From the NCBI RefSeq assembly GCF_004193775.1, contig NC_041021.1, positions 16,908,934 to 16,972,933 on the forward strand: a stretch of DNA of 64,000 bases, read 5' to 3'. Positions 1 through 9,740 of this stretch are shown piece by piece. The translations under genes were made by a program, and so were the position numbers. The notes beneath the pieces were generated by a model. It had not been told where the DNA came from, did not search any database, and saw only the letters and a list, made by a program, of their open reading frames with translations. The stretch's first letter is position 1. Each line of letters starts with the position of its first letter. The DNA comes from Glycine soja. Lineage: Eukaryota; Streptophyta; Magnoliopsida; Fabales; Fabaceae.

Positions 1-759
1 CTTAAACGGTCCTCTTTGCTTTTATCGGTTAACATGGACCGTTCAAAAGCATAAAATCAACATGTGACTTTACCGCTTTTGCAAGAACTACGTAGGTCTG
101 ATTTCCTCATCGCAATTGAGGATACGTAGGAGCAAAAGCCCCGCTTTTGTCGACCACCCCAAGAGATCGTTAATGGTCCAAATGCCTTAACGTTTCTCTC
201 CTTTCAAAAACAAGAGATCGTTAATGGTCCAATGCCTTAACGTTTCTCTCCTTTCAAAATCAAAAGACCGTTTAATGGTCCAACACCTTAAATGACCTTT
301 TGTTCAAATAAAAAACATATTTTGCAAAAAAGACAAAAAACAAACTTAAACCAAACACTTTGTTCCGAAAGAACTACGTAGGTCTGATTTTCTCATCCCA
401 ATTGAGGAATACGTAGGAGCAAAGGGAAACACCCTTGTCGACCACAAAAAGAGAAAAAATATAAAAAGGGTATAAAGGATATAAGGACATAAAAGGGAAC
501 GTAAAAATCAAAGTCATGTTTGCACATTCGATTAAAGGCTGTCGTCCCTTGTGACGGACGTGTGGGGTGCTAATACCTTCCCCGCGCGTAAATACAACTC
601 CCGAACCTTTCACTTAAAAGTTCGTAGATCGCGTCTTTTCCGGTTTTTCTGACGTTTTCCTCAAATAAACGTTGGTGGCGACTCCGCGCGTATTCCTTTC
701 GTGGAACACGCATCCCGCGAGTCACGCGTCGCCCTCCCGCCGAAGGGTAGGTTGCGACA
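1..759 (+). mobile_element. Element F: 3' end of an Ogre/Tat-type LTR
   Basis: This is the last part of a + strand Ogre-type LTR that enters from outside the window. It ends in TTGCGACA at 752-759, the same terminus as the complete LTR at 34512-36264. What follows is not the expected tRNA primer site but the end of another LTR (CTAGGCC), so this is a 3' LTR. Two copies of an approximately 80-bp block (about 84-163 and 366-446, each with AAGAACTACGTAGGTCTGAT) mark it as the same subfamily as the LTR at 61689-63740. Short reading frames inside are non-coding and recur in every LTR of the family. Confidence 0.85.
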
Positions 760-1853
760 CTAGGCCTACAAGCTCCAATGGAGCTTGCACCATGTGGTAT
801 CAAGAGCATCTTCATCTAGGTGTTGAGGAAAAAGGCCCAGAGTTTCAAGAACCTCGGGATTTGAGGTCAAATCCTTTTCAAGGGGGAGGGAATGATGCAA
901 TCCTACCCCGCAAGGGCATTGGATAGAAGACTCCAAGTAGAATGGGCCAAAGATGCAAGAGAAGGCCCTAGGGTTCTTATGAGCCTTAGGGTAGATTTCG
1001 GGCCCATGGGCTAAGTACGAGCCCACTTATCTTTGTACATATTAGAATAAGGTTTCATTAATTTTGGGTCTTTTATTTTGGGCTCCATAATGTAGGTAGG
1101 GTACCCTAGAAATAAAGGATTTTTCAGCCCTTGTATTTTAGGGCACCTAGACTAGTTTTTGTATTAGGGGTAGTTTTGTAATTTCACATGCACTAAGTGG
1201 ATATTTGATGTGTGTGGTTGGAAATAAATTTAATTGAATTGGTAGAAGCCCAATCCAATTAAATTTTAGAGGGGGAGGTGAGCATTTGCTTACTACACCC
1301 CATTGCCACATCATATAGTCACACTTTGTGCATGTCCTTCATGCTTTTCATGCCTCATGACACCTAAGCACACTTAGTGGAGAATCTTAGAATTGATCTT
1401 GGATTAGTGGGCTGAACCATAACTAAAATTCACTAATCATAATTAGTGAAATTTTGGCTCCAAAGTTTGGCTCCACAAATTCAATTTCAAATTCAAGTGA
1501 AATTTGAATTTCCCTCCAATTTTGTGTGACACTTAGGCTATAAATAAAGGTCATGTGTGTGCATTTTTTTCAACTTTGATCATTTGAATATTAACTTCAG
1601 ATTTCAGAGCTCCTTTTGAGCACAAAATTTCGTGCTCTTCTCTCCCTCTCCCTTCATTCATCTCCTTCTTCCTCCAAGCTCTTATCCATGGCCTCCTATG
1701 GTGGTGAGCTTCTTCTAGACTCATCTTCTCCTTGAAGTGGCGTCTCCTCTCTCTCTTCCTTCTCCATTCCGCTGCCATTTATCTTCCAAGAAGCAAAGGA
1801 ATCCATTGATGAAGAAGATCCTAGGCCTACAAGCTCCAATGGAGCTTGCACCA
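760..1853 (+). mobile_element. Element T: small non-autonomous LTR element with a ~100-bp internal region
   Basis: A 33-bp sequence at 760-792 recurs exactly at 1821-1853; it is the 3' end of an LTR ending in TGCACCA. Directly after the left copy comes TGGTATCAAGAGC (795-807), close to the initiator-Met tRNA primer site. A polypurine tract (AGGGGGAGGG, 881-890) lies just before TGATGCAATCC at 893, where the full right LTR (893-1853, 961 bp) begins. A TATA box (TATAAATA) starts at 1540. Only about 100 bp lie between primer site and polypurine tract, so there is no coding capacity. It may be a TRIM-like element or a deletion derivative. F sits in its left LTR, and T itself sits in the ORF1 of element D. 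Confidence 0.7.
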
Positions 1854-2182
1854 ACTATGCCGTTCCGAGTTTGCTTCATGCGATCCAACTCTTTTGCCGA
1901 ATCTCTGACCACAGCTGCAATCTTACTCAAGGAGGGAAGAAACCCGGAGAAAAGGTACGATTTTCTTCCCCCAAGAGGATGGTCATAGTATTGGGTGAGG
2001 GATACAACAGCTTCCGTAAATACCTCCGCTGCGGTCAAATCTAGAATCTTTCAGTACACTTTGCGGAAGGCTTGCCTTTGGAGAGGTCCCATCAATCGTC
2101 CCAATTCCTTGAGGCCGGTGACATCTAGACCCTTAACCTTGACTTGATAAAATCTTTTTCCGTTTTGATTTGTCCCTATCAT
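1854..2182 (-). pseudogene. Element D: 5' end of Ogre ORF1 (DUF7745-like), broken
   Basis: This minus-strand fragment starts at the ATG at 2180-2182 and encodes the N-terminus seen in the other copies (KRFYQVKVKGLD, then LKELGRLMGPLQRQAFRKVY). It has an in-frame TGA after KVY where other copies have Gly. A 75-bp in-frame deletion removes the segment between QYYD and LGGRK (about 25 residues, including CFTFGDFQ). It stops at 1854 where T is inserted. ORF1 of Ogre elements has no known enzymatic role. The domain resembles what I recall as Pfam DUF7745; that name is from memory. Confidence 0.75.
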
Positions 2183-2862
2183 TTACCTAAAAAAAGGGTG
2201 GATCAAGACTCCGATATGAATGATGCAATGCGTATGCATGAAACGGAAAGAAAACAAAACAAGGGTAATTTACATATAGGAGACCGCAAAGATCCATCTT
2301 TTTAATGCTACGTTTTAGGCATCATGGCGCCTCAACGTAAGTATTAAAAAGTTATGTATTACACTAAAGAAACAAAATATCACTAGGAAAACTATAATTT
2401 AGTGCTATTCGCAAAAAAAATGCATGAGAACAAATGGCACGGAGCGTGTTTGCTCTTTGCCCCTATTTGGGAACCCATAGGACAATATCTAGGTGTCTCT
2501 AATCACTACTCCCAACAATTCATAACTCACATGGCTGTTTTCTAGAGGTATCATCACTCAAAATAATAATATTGTGGCGGTATGGAATACCTGCGACAAC
2601 ATATTATAAAGAGAGAAAGCTCTAGACGAGGTTTCACTATTATCAAGCAAGTCAGAGACCTAGCATGATGATAGATTCACCTCTACTCCTTAGATTCCCA
2701 TGAACCCGGGTATAGGGCCCTTTTTTTTTACTCAAACTCGTGGGTGCTTAGAATGCAGTGTAAAGAATGTGAAATAGACAACAATTATTTACATTTTACT
2801 CAGTTCAACAAGTGCACACACAAAGTTTCACAATTCCTTAAAATAGGCCTAACTCACAAAAA
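2183..2862 (-). other. Element D 5' leader between PBS and ORF1
   Basis: This is untranslated leader of the minus-strand Ogre D. It contains a block at about 2440-2735 that is shared with the leaders of C, G, A and E, including the GGGCCC/CCCGGGT end near 2700-2722 and the CTAGAGGTATCATC stretch at 2544-2557. I see no convincing reading frame. Confidence 0.6.
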
Positions 2863-2883
2863 GTCCCCAGTGGAGTCGCGAAC
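2863..2883 (-). other. Primer binding site of element D
   Basis: On the minus strand this reads GTTCGCGACTCCACTGGGGA plus one further C, immediately after the LTR terminus TGCGACA. It matches the primer site seen in G, A, C and E. Ogre elements are described as using tRNA-Arg; I cannot check the tRNA here. Confidence 0.75.
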
Positions 2884-3977
2884 TGTCGCAACATGCCCTT
2901 TTGCGGGCGTGCAAGGCGAGGCTCACAGGTGCGCTTTCCAAAGGAGGAAAGATGCGCGGAGTCGCCACCAACGTTTATTTGTGGAAAACGTCGGAAAAAC
3001 CGAAGGAAACCGGTCAAAACGAAAATTCTAAGTTCGGGAGTTGTATTTACGTTTGAGGAAGGTATTAGCACCTCTCACGTTTGTCTCAAAGGACAACAGC
3101 CTATTTTTTAGAATTGTGAAATCGTGTTATCTTAACTTTTATTTCCCTTTTTATTTTTGAGGTCGACAAAAGCGGGGTTTATGCTCCTACGTACCCTCCA
3201 TCGAAGAGGAAATCAGACCTACGTAGTTCTTTCTTAAGAGTGAATCAAGCGATTCTTTTTACTTGAAAGGTGATCATTTTAAGGCGTTGGACCTTAAAAA
3301 GGATCCATTTACTTGGTAAGGAAAACTGAGATAATAAACTTTCAAATCCTTTTTTAGTGACTTTTTTGTGGACGAGCTTGACTAGGCGGGTTGATTTTAG
3401 CCTTAGTTTCACTTTAGTTACTAGTCAATTCAATTAAGAATGAGAAATCCCAAAGAGAAAACGTCTGATTGATTTTTTCGCTTCATTTTACTAAAAGGTA
3501 TTTTTTGATTATTATATTATTATTTTACCTCTTTTTTTATTTCCAACGTGGTTATGGCACGACCGAACGGTCGGAATTCATTTTAACAGAAATTAACGGA
3601 TATTACAAATCAAATTATCGGTGAAAATTTATTTTATTTTTTGATTAGGCGAGAAATGACTTAAATAAATGACCGATGCACGTCAATAGGGGGTACGGAA
3701 AGTAAATGAAAACGAGAATAAAAGTACATGAAACAAATGGGGACCACCACGGGTACATAGAATGAATTGAGAAGCTCGGTTTGGGGTACTTACTAGTTGA
3801 GGACCGAAGAAAACGAAGAACAAACGATGAATGTCGAAGAACGGTTGAAAATCTTCGCGTAATTACCCACGGAAACGTTACGCTCCTCGGCTTGGATTTT
3901 CTTCACGGAAACCATTTTCCTCAGCAATTTCAAGAGAATACGAAGTGCCAAGAAGGCTGAACCCCTTCCTTCTTCAT
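2884..3977 (-). mobile_element. Element D: truncated 5' LTR
   Basis: The LTR begins (3' end in sense) with TGTCGCAACATG at 2884 and is colinear with the LTR at 51594-53261 as far as the sequence just short of the TATA box (GGCTGAACCCCTTCCTTC, about 3956-3973). The rest of U3 and the outer terminus (expected GGGTATGACA) are missing. They are replaced by the 110-bp tandem array of the neighbouring element. The copy has lost its promoter. Confidence 0.75.
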
Positions 3978-3978
3978 T

Positions 3979-4530
3979 GGAGAATTGGCGAACAGCGCTA
4001 GGCAATCAATTCGCGGGGCTCCAGACTCGTTGGTGGAGGATGCATGAACGACAATCAATTCATAGGGCTTCAAATAAAAGTGGAGAATGGAGAATTGGCG
4101 AACAGCGCTAGGCAATCAATTCGCGGGGCTCCAGACTCATTGCTGGAGGATGCATGAACGACAATCAATTCATGGGGCTCCGAATAAAAGTGGAGAATGG
4201 AGAATTGGCGAACAGCGCTAGGCAATCAATTCGCGGGGCTCCAGACTCATTGGTGGAGGATGCATGAACGAAAATCAATTCATGGGGCTCCGAACAAAAG
4301 AGGAGAATGGAGAATTGGCAAACAGCGCTAGGCAACCAATTCGCGGGGCTCCAGACTCGTTGGTGGAGGATGCATCAACGACAATCAATTCATGGGGCTC
4401 CGGATAAAAGTGGAGAATGGAGAATTGGCGAACAACGCTAGGCAATCAATTCGCGGGGCTCCAAACTCATTGGTGGAGGACACATGAACAGCGTTAGGCA
4501 ATAAATTCATGGGTCTCCGAACAAGATTTG
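3979..4530 (-). repeat. 110-bp tandem repeat, five units, each a dimer of related halves
   Basis: The sequence GGAGAATTGGCGAACAGCGC recurs with an exact 110-bp period: the AGAATTGGC(G/A) anchors lie at 3981, 4091, 4201, 4311 and 4421. The last unit is diverged. Each unit contains two related halves, GGCAATCAATTCGCGGGGCT and GACAATCAATTCATGGGGCT, so it arose from an approximately 55-bp ancestor. It lies in the 3' region of element C. Tat/Ogre 3' untranslated regions are a documented source of satellite repeats. Confidence 0.9.
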
Positions 4531-6556
4531 TTGGCAGGACTGAATGATCCACCGATTTTTTCCACCTAAAAAGGCAAACATGCTTTTTGCAAAGAAAAAT
4601 AAATCATTCGCGAGAGCACCATATCTTAGAGAAACAATATACTCATGCCAAGGGTAATCTTCCTTGTAGCCAAAAATGAAGGGCAGGATGCCAACATTTA
4701 GCTTTTAAATGAACATTCAGGGGAAACATCGGGTTAAGCTGAAACTGGGAATAAATCACTCACAGTGTATAAAAACTCACACAGGCAAGTGTTTTACCCT
4801 AACCCCAAACCATAACTGCACCATGACTTTATTTTGCACACGATTTCCTATTGAATCAAAGATCACACGTACGATCACAGATCAATAGGATTTTCTTGAG
4901 GGTAGTGTTTTTGGAGAGGAAGCTAGGCGTTTCGGTCTTTTCCTCTTTGTTTAAGTGGGACGGGATATCGCCAGTCGAGAATGACTTTGAATGGCAATCC
5001 CAAAGGAAGAACAACCAAAAATGGGTTTTCCTTTGCCGACAGTCATTTATCATGCCGAAAATTTATCTGGTCTGAAGACTTCCTGTTCTCTTTCTTTGAT
5101 TGATCGGGAATTATTTTGTTTTCCTTCGATCTTTTCCTTTTTACTTTCCTCCAATCTTTGATCGGGAATCCTTCTTTTACTTTCTTTTCATTTTTTTCTT
5201 TTCTTTCTTTTTATTTCTCCCTCTCCATTTCTTTCTTTGGGAAATCAGGTTTCAACATTCATCATTTGCTCTCGCTTGAGGAGATTCCGTTGTCCTTTGC
5301 TTCGGAGGAAAGGATGAGGATTCTTTTTATAGGCCAAATTTCAAAATAGTCTAAGGTTGTGTCTCAATGGGGTCTTTTATCGTGGGAGCCCGATCTTGAT
5401 ATCTGGAGCAAAACAAATTCGTGTGTCAAGGTGTCGGTCTTGGGCCGAACTTCCATATTATTCCACAAGGCACGCGCAACAATGATGATTTGGAAACAAC
5501 GTGCAAAATTAGTCATGGCCACAACCAGGTGGGCACCCAAGCATCCCGTTTATGGCATTGTTATACTACGGTTGGGAATTTACACAAACAGACCCAACGT
5601 TTCCAAATTATGTTCTTTCATCAGTTCAATGAATTCATCCATTCTTATCTCGGTTATTCAGGAAAATAAACTCTTAGTGTCAGTCCCTTGTTTCCAGAAG
5701 ATACGTTTGCTCTCTACGAATGATTTATTCTTCCTAACCATAACATGTCGACCTTCGAGGTCTTTCTTTCTTTTTCCTTTTTGTTTCATTTTAATATTCA
5801 CAAAACTATACACCCATGGCCCTCTATGAGGAAAACTTTTCTTAGTACACCTACATTCTTATACATGACGAACTTTTTCTGTACACACATTAGAACTCTT
5901 TTTCCTGACGTCAACACGGTCTATATACAAACCCTATTCATGCTAAAAAGACTTCCTTTTTTCATTTTTTCCTACGCATACCCGTAGTTTATACAAAAGT
6001 TTCTTTATATACACTCGTCGCTCACACACACAAGAATTTCTTTTCACACATTATACACACAAAATCCTTTTATACACATTTTCCTTTTACATATATAAAA
6101 ACCTTTTTCTATTCTTTATGAACATGACATTTACTCACAATGCTTCTTTCTTTTTATCATGATTTTGGTTCATTTTATTTTTATTCTTAGGACGACGTTC
6201 CTAAATGAAAAACTCTACATAATTCTGGAATTTCAACAAACACTATTGACAACAACGAAGTAAGTACTAACGTAACAATTTAAATGACATGTATGCACAA
6301 AACAAAAGTCAATCAAAATGAAACAAACGTTAGTCCCTCAGTTAAACAAAAATAAAATGATACATAACAGAAAAAAGAGGAAACATAAAAAGAGAATACG
6401 GATCTAGGGATCTCCTAATCATGTGGCTCCGCTCCCTCCCAAGAAATCAAGCAAATCGGTCATCTCCTCGTCTATGCGGGCCTCATCTGCCTCTGCGGGT
6501 GCCTCCCCTGCCGGGGCCTTAGGCCAATCTCCGGGCCATGCGACCTCTGCCCTGAA
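4531..6556 (-). other. Element C 3' untranslated region, no recognisable gene
   Basis: This is low-complexity AT-rich DNA between the post-pol ORF and the 110-bp array. It includes T/C-rich stretches (5100-5260, 5750-5790), CA/TA-rich stretches near 5980-6110, and no polypurine tract or 3' LTR that I can recognise. Reading frames such as the one at 5359-5829 lack a recognisable domain and look incidental. I take it as the 3' UTR of C, whose 3' LTR is missing. Confidence 0.5.
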
Positions 6557-7657
6557 CTAATCCGGAGTAGGGCATGGAAAAGAAGCAAAACCCTGGATCT
6601 GCAGGCTAAGGCTAAGCTGGTAGAGAGAGTCATGGGTCTGCACGTGCGCCCTGTGGTTGGCCACCTGCTGGCGAACCAAATGCCGTAAATACCGCTCCGT
6701 GTCAAATGACCCAGTTGGATCAGCCTGAAGAGGTGGCAGCGGTGCGTCTGGGGCCTGCGGGTTGCCACCTTGTGCCAGTCTAGTTATGCAGTACTTCTCT
6801 ATGAAAGCCCGGGTGATCGGCGGTCGGATCACCTTACTGGGTGCGATAAGAACCCCGAACGACTGGCAGAGACCCGTGATCAATGCTGGAAAACCCAGGG
6901 CCCTGTTAGACTTATCTGGGTCTAGAGGGTGCCTGGTAGGTGGCATACCTGCAAATAGATAAATGGCATCAACGATCAACTGAGCCACATGAGCGCTCAT
7001 CCATGTCAGGATGGCATACACTAGCTGACACTCCGGCAGAGGGAGGTCGGAATTATGATCGCTGGGCAGGATGTTGCTAAGCAGTAACGTCATCCATGTC
7101 TGAGTCAGGGTAGTCATGTTGATGCGCATGATTCGCACCCGTCTCTCGGCAGCGGCCCGCGCAAAATCTTGTCCCGGTATGCACAGCAACTGGGCGATGG
7201 CCTCCTCATCAAACCCATCGGCCCGGTTCCTCCTCTGGCCATACTCGCACTCTTGGCCCTCCTCCAGCACTAAAGGGTATCCCAGGAACTGGCTTAGGGC
7301 ATCAGCATCGAAAGGGATCCACTGACCCCTCACCCAAGATCGCATATCCCGAACACCCTCCTGTGTACGCCAAGCATTGGCATAAAATTCCAGGACTATG
7401 TTCGAGTCGAACTTGGCCATGGGGGTAACTAGCGATGTCCACCGCCGACGAGCTATCTCTTCCTGGAAGTCGGTGTACTCATCATCCCTGAGCTGGACGC
7501 GTCTCTCTCGGTGGAATGACCATCCTTTGGTTTCCTCGAAACGCTGCTGGTGTTCAGCACTCCGGAAGCGATGGCTATCATACTCAGGAACGGCACTGGT
7601 CCCTTCAGCCGCTTTGTCCTTCCTGGATCTCTTTGCAGGAAGCTTTCTCGGAGCCAT
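6557..7657 (-). CDS. Element C post-pol ORF: putative plant transposon protein family
   Basis: This intact minus-strand frame of 366 codons starts at the ATG at 7655-7657; an upstream TTG-initiated extension is unlikely because a splice acceptor lies there. It is not an enzyme I can name. The N-terminus is basic and nuclear-signal-like (KLPAKRSRKDK). The core has blocks VLEFYANAW, RGQWIPFDADALSQFLGYPL, TLLLSNILPSDHNSDL, QLVYAILTW and LGFPALITGLCQSFGV. The C-terminus is helical. I see no signal peptide or membrane segment. The block order matches the SIRE ORF at 45426-46562. I believe both belong to the family Pfam calls a putative plant transposon protein (PF20167, from memory). It lies about 2.1 kb downstream of pol in sense. 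It is open while C's gag, pol and ORF1 are broken, which is unusual. Confidence 0.75.
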   Translation of the reverse strand: MAPRKLPAKRSRKDKAAEGTSAVPEYDSHRFRSAEHQQRFEETKGWSFHRERRVQLRDDEYTDFQEEIARRRWTSLVTPMAKFDSNIVLEFYANAWRTQEGVRDMRSWVRGQWIPFDADALSQFLGYPLVLEEGQECEYGQRRNRADGFDEEAIAQLLCIPGQDFARAAAERRVRIMRINMTTLTQTWMTLLLSNILPSDHNSDLPLPECQLVYAILTWMSAHVAQLIVDAIYLFAGMPPTRHPLDPDKSNRALGFPALITGLCQSFGVLIAPSKVIRPPITRAFIEKYCITRLAQGGNPQAPDAPLPPLQADPTGSFDTERYLRHLVRQQVANHRAHVQTHDSLYQLSLSLQIQGFASFPCPTPD

Positions 7658-7660
7658 TTC

Positions 7661-8855
7661 CTGCAAGGACAAACATTTTGGGAAGTTAGTTTTACAAGAT
7701 AATGCTTATCTTAACACAAAAATGACATGCTAATCCTTCCGATTTAGAACGAACTCATGCACACGTTTAATGTAACACATTTATGGACATGCGTGTGTGT
7801 AAAATATCCTACTATTTATGTCAACGTACAAGGACATCCAACACATTCTAGTTACCACACATGTATATACATCTTTGAAAAGTACACACATTCTCGTGCT
7901 CAAGGCATTGTGTCAAAATTTACACTTAATCACATCCTAAATATTTTGCTATCACAAACTACCTACACATATTTGAAGTATTTATCATACAAATTTTTGT
8001 TGTTTCACTCGCATTTATTTATATGCACATTGGAAAGCTAATTATGTCATGCACATACTTGCATTTGAAAAGGAAATTCCATGCCATCATATATTCATTT
8101 AGGAAGCGTCCTAGGCCCTTTTTGACATGGGTACATTTTCTAAAAGGCTCCTAATGCTACCTATCCTCAAATACGCATATGTTGAAAGACATTTTTCTGC
8201 TACTTATTCACACTTTGCAAGGAATTTTATGCCATATATTCACATATATACACACCATTGAAAGGTGTTTTCCATGCTACCTATATTTACACACGTATTT
8301 ACATGCCATTGAGAGGTATTTTCCATGCTACCTAGGTTCAAAGTATCCCTCATGGGGCAGCCAAATCCGAGTAAAAACTCTCACAAGCATATCCTAATTT
8401 TCATGCCTTTCCACTTTCAAAACCAAAATTTAGATTCTTAGCCATAAGTATGTTTCCTTGGATTGAAGCTAAGAGCTTGGGTTCCTAAGCTTGGAATTAC
8501 ATTTGGGCACCCATTTCGAATCCCCTATGCTGTCCCTATATATGTAAAACAGTCCCACAATCCCAATCTTACAAAATCATATTCATATGTCATTGGGGCA
8601 TTTCACCGAGCACTTGGTGGGCGCATGTTTAGACATAAATAGCAAGAGAATGGGGGCAATGTGGCATGCCCCATTGTTTCAGAATACAACATAGGCCTAA
8701 GGCCATCCCCTACAACCCCTCAACTCTAACAAATCAAGCATAAAAAACCCCAAAACTGCCCCCATAAATATGAGCACGTTCTCACAATTTAGAGCACCGA
8801 AAGATGAACAAAACGCACCAATGGAAAGCTAAAAACTCAAGGATTGAATACTTAC
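7661..8855 (-). other. Candidate intron in the leader of the post-pol ORF
   Basis: On the minus strand a consensus donor GTAAGT starts at 8855 (AAAAA before it, ATTC after it). An acceptor, CCTTGCAG, ends at 7661, three bases before the ATG. A plant branch-point-like CTAAC sits at 7685-7689, 24 bases from the AG. The predicted intron is 1195 bp. The donor context (AGTAAGTATTC) is conserved in the independent element A at 48861-48872. The splicing is inferred, not observed. Confidence 0.5.
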
Positions 8856-9740
8856 TTTTTGGAGTGAGTAGGAATACGAAAAATGAAAACAAAATGTGAC
8901 CAAAAGTGGATTGGGAGAGCAAAAACCACAAGCTTCGTGAGGTCTCTCTTTTGAATGAGGGGGGGGGGGGGGGAAGTTTCTTGGTGCAGAAAACGTCCCC
9001 CTCCCTCATTTTTTATAATCTGGTGCAGGGGTTGCTCGCCCAGGCGAGCTAACCTGCCAATTTTTTTTTTTTTTTGGGGAAACATAACCATGGCCCCCTT
9101 TACAGGTTAGCGTTTTCCTACTCGAACCTACTTAAGTTAGATCAGGCATCCATTACTTATTTTAAACAAACAATAGTAATAATTACTGTGAATTCAAAGG
9201 ATACTGGGCTGCCTTGCAGCGACGTTCTCTGCTTGTCCAGCGTCGGGAAGGGACGATGATCGGTCGGTCGTGACCCTATCCTTCATTTTCATCCGTCCCT
9301 AAGTACCTGCAAGTAGGAAACAAACAATATGCAGCCGATCGTGACTGGGTCATCGTCTTACCTTGGTTGATTTCTGCCGTTAACTTTGTCTCGACTTCTG
9401 ACCGTGGCCTAAGACGATTCTGCCCCTGTTACCACAAGATATGCATGTGTACGTGCATGCATGAATGTTTTTAATGCAATGATTTTCTTAGTGAAGGCTG
9501 GTTAGGTTCAGTTTTAATTTAAGCGTTTGGGGCACCCCATGAACCGAGCGAAGAGGGCTCAGGTTATTACAAACTAACACAAGGTTTAAAACCAAAGTGA
9601 GGACTGAAGCCTCACCCATCTTCTCCTCTTTAAAAGAAACGAGACAATTACAGTGAATGGGAATCCCTGGAGGAAACCAAGAAGAACAAAAAACTCAGAA
9701 ATAAAAGAGCATGCAACGGTCCTCTCAATTGCCCCAGACT
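8856..9740 (-). other. Element C spacer between pol and the candidate promoter/leader exon
   Basis: This is non-coding sequence after the pol stop. It holds a run of 14 or so G at about 8961-8973, a T run at 9061-9075, and the promoter-like module described separately. It is colinear with 48840-49384 of element A, which confirms that it belongs to the Ogre element and is not host DNA. I see no open frame of note. Confidence 0.6.
9011..9049 (-). promoter_or_regulatory. Promoter-like module upstream of the Ogre post-pol ORF
   Basis: In minus-strand sense the module is GCTCGCC-TG-GGCGAGC (9034-9049), then 15 bases, then TTATAAAA (9011-9018), then a GA-rich stretch. The Ogre LTR U3 has the same order: the same palindrome (52792-52807 in A) upstream of TATAAATA (52737-52744) followed by GA-rich DNA. 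A promoter role is inferred from this resemblance. Confidence 0.45.

Noticed and set aside
374..613. Conserved small frame in LTRs (also at 51741, 59146, 61745)
   Set aside because: It recurs only because the LTRs are homologous DNA; strand and start vary and stops differ.
4851..5075. Possible short gene (both strands open)
   Set aside because: Short, overlapping on both strands, no domain, no promoter context.
5359..5829. 156-residue reading frame in the 3' region of C
   Set aside because: It has no ATG-anchored domain and no homology to other copies that I can see, and it lies in AT-rich spacer.
8959..8974. G-run as a functional quadruplex
   Set aside because: A single uninterrupted homopolymer, likely slippage; not conserved in element A beyond a shorter run.
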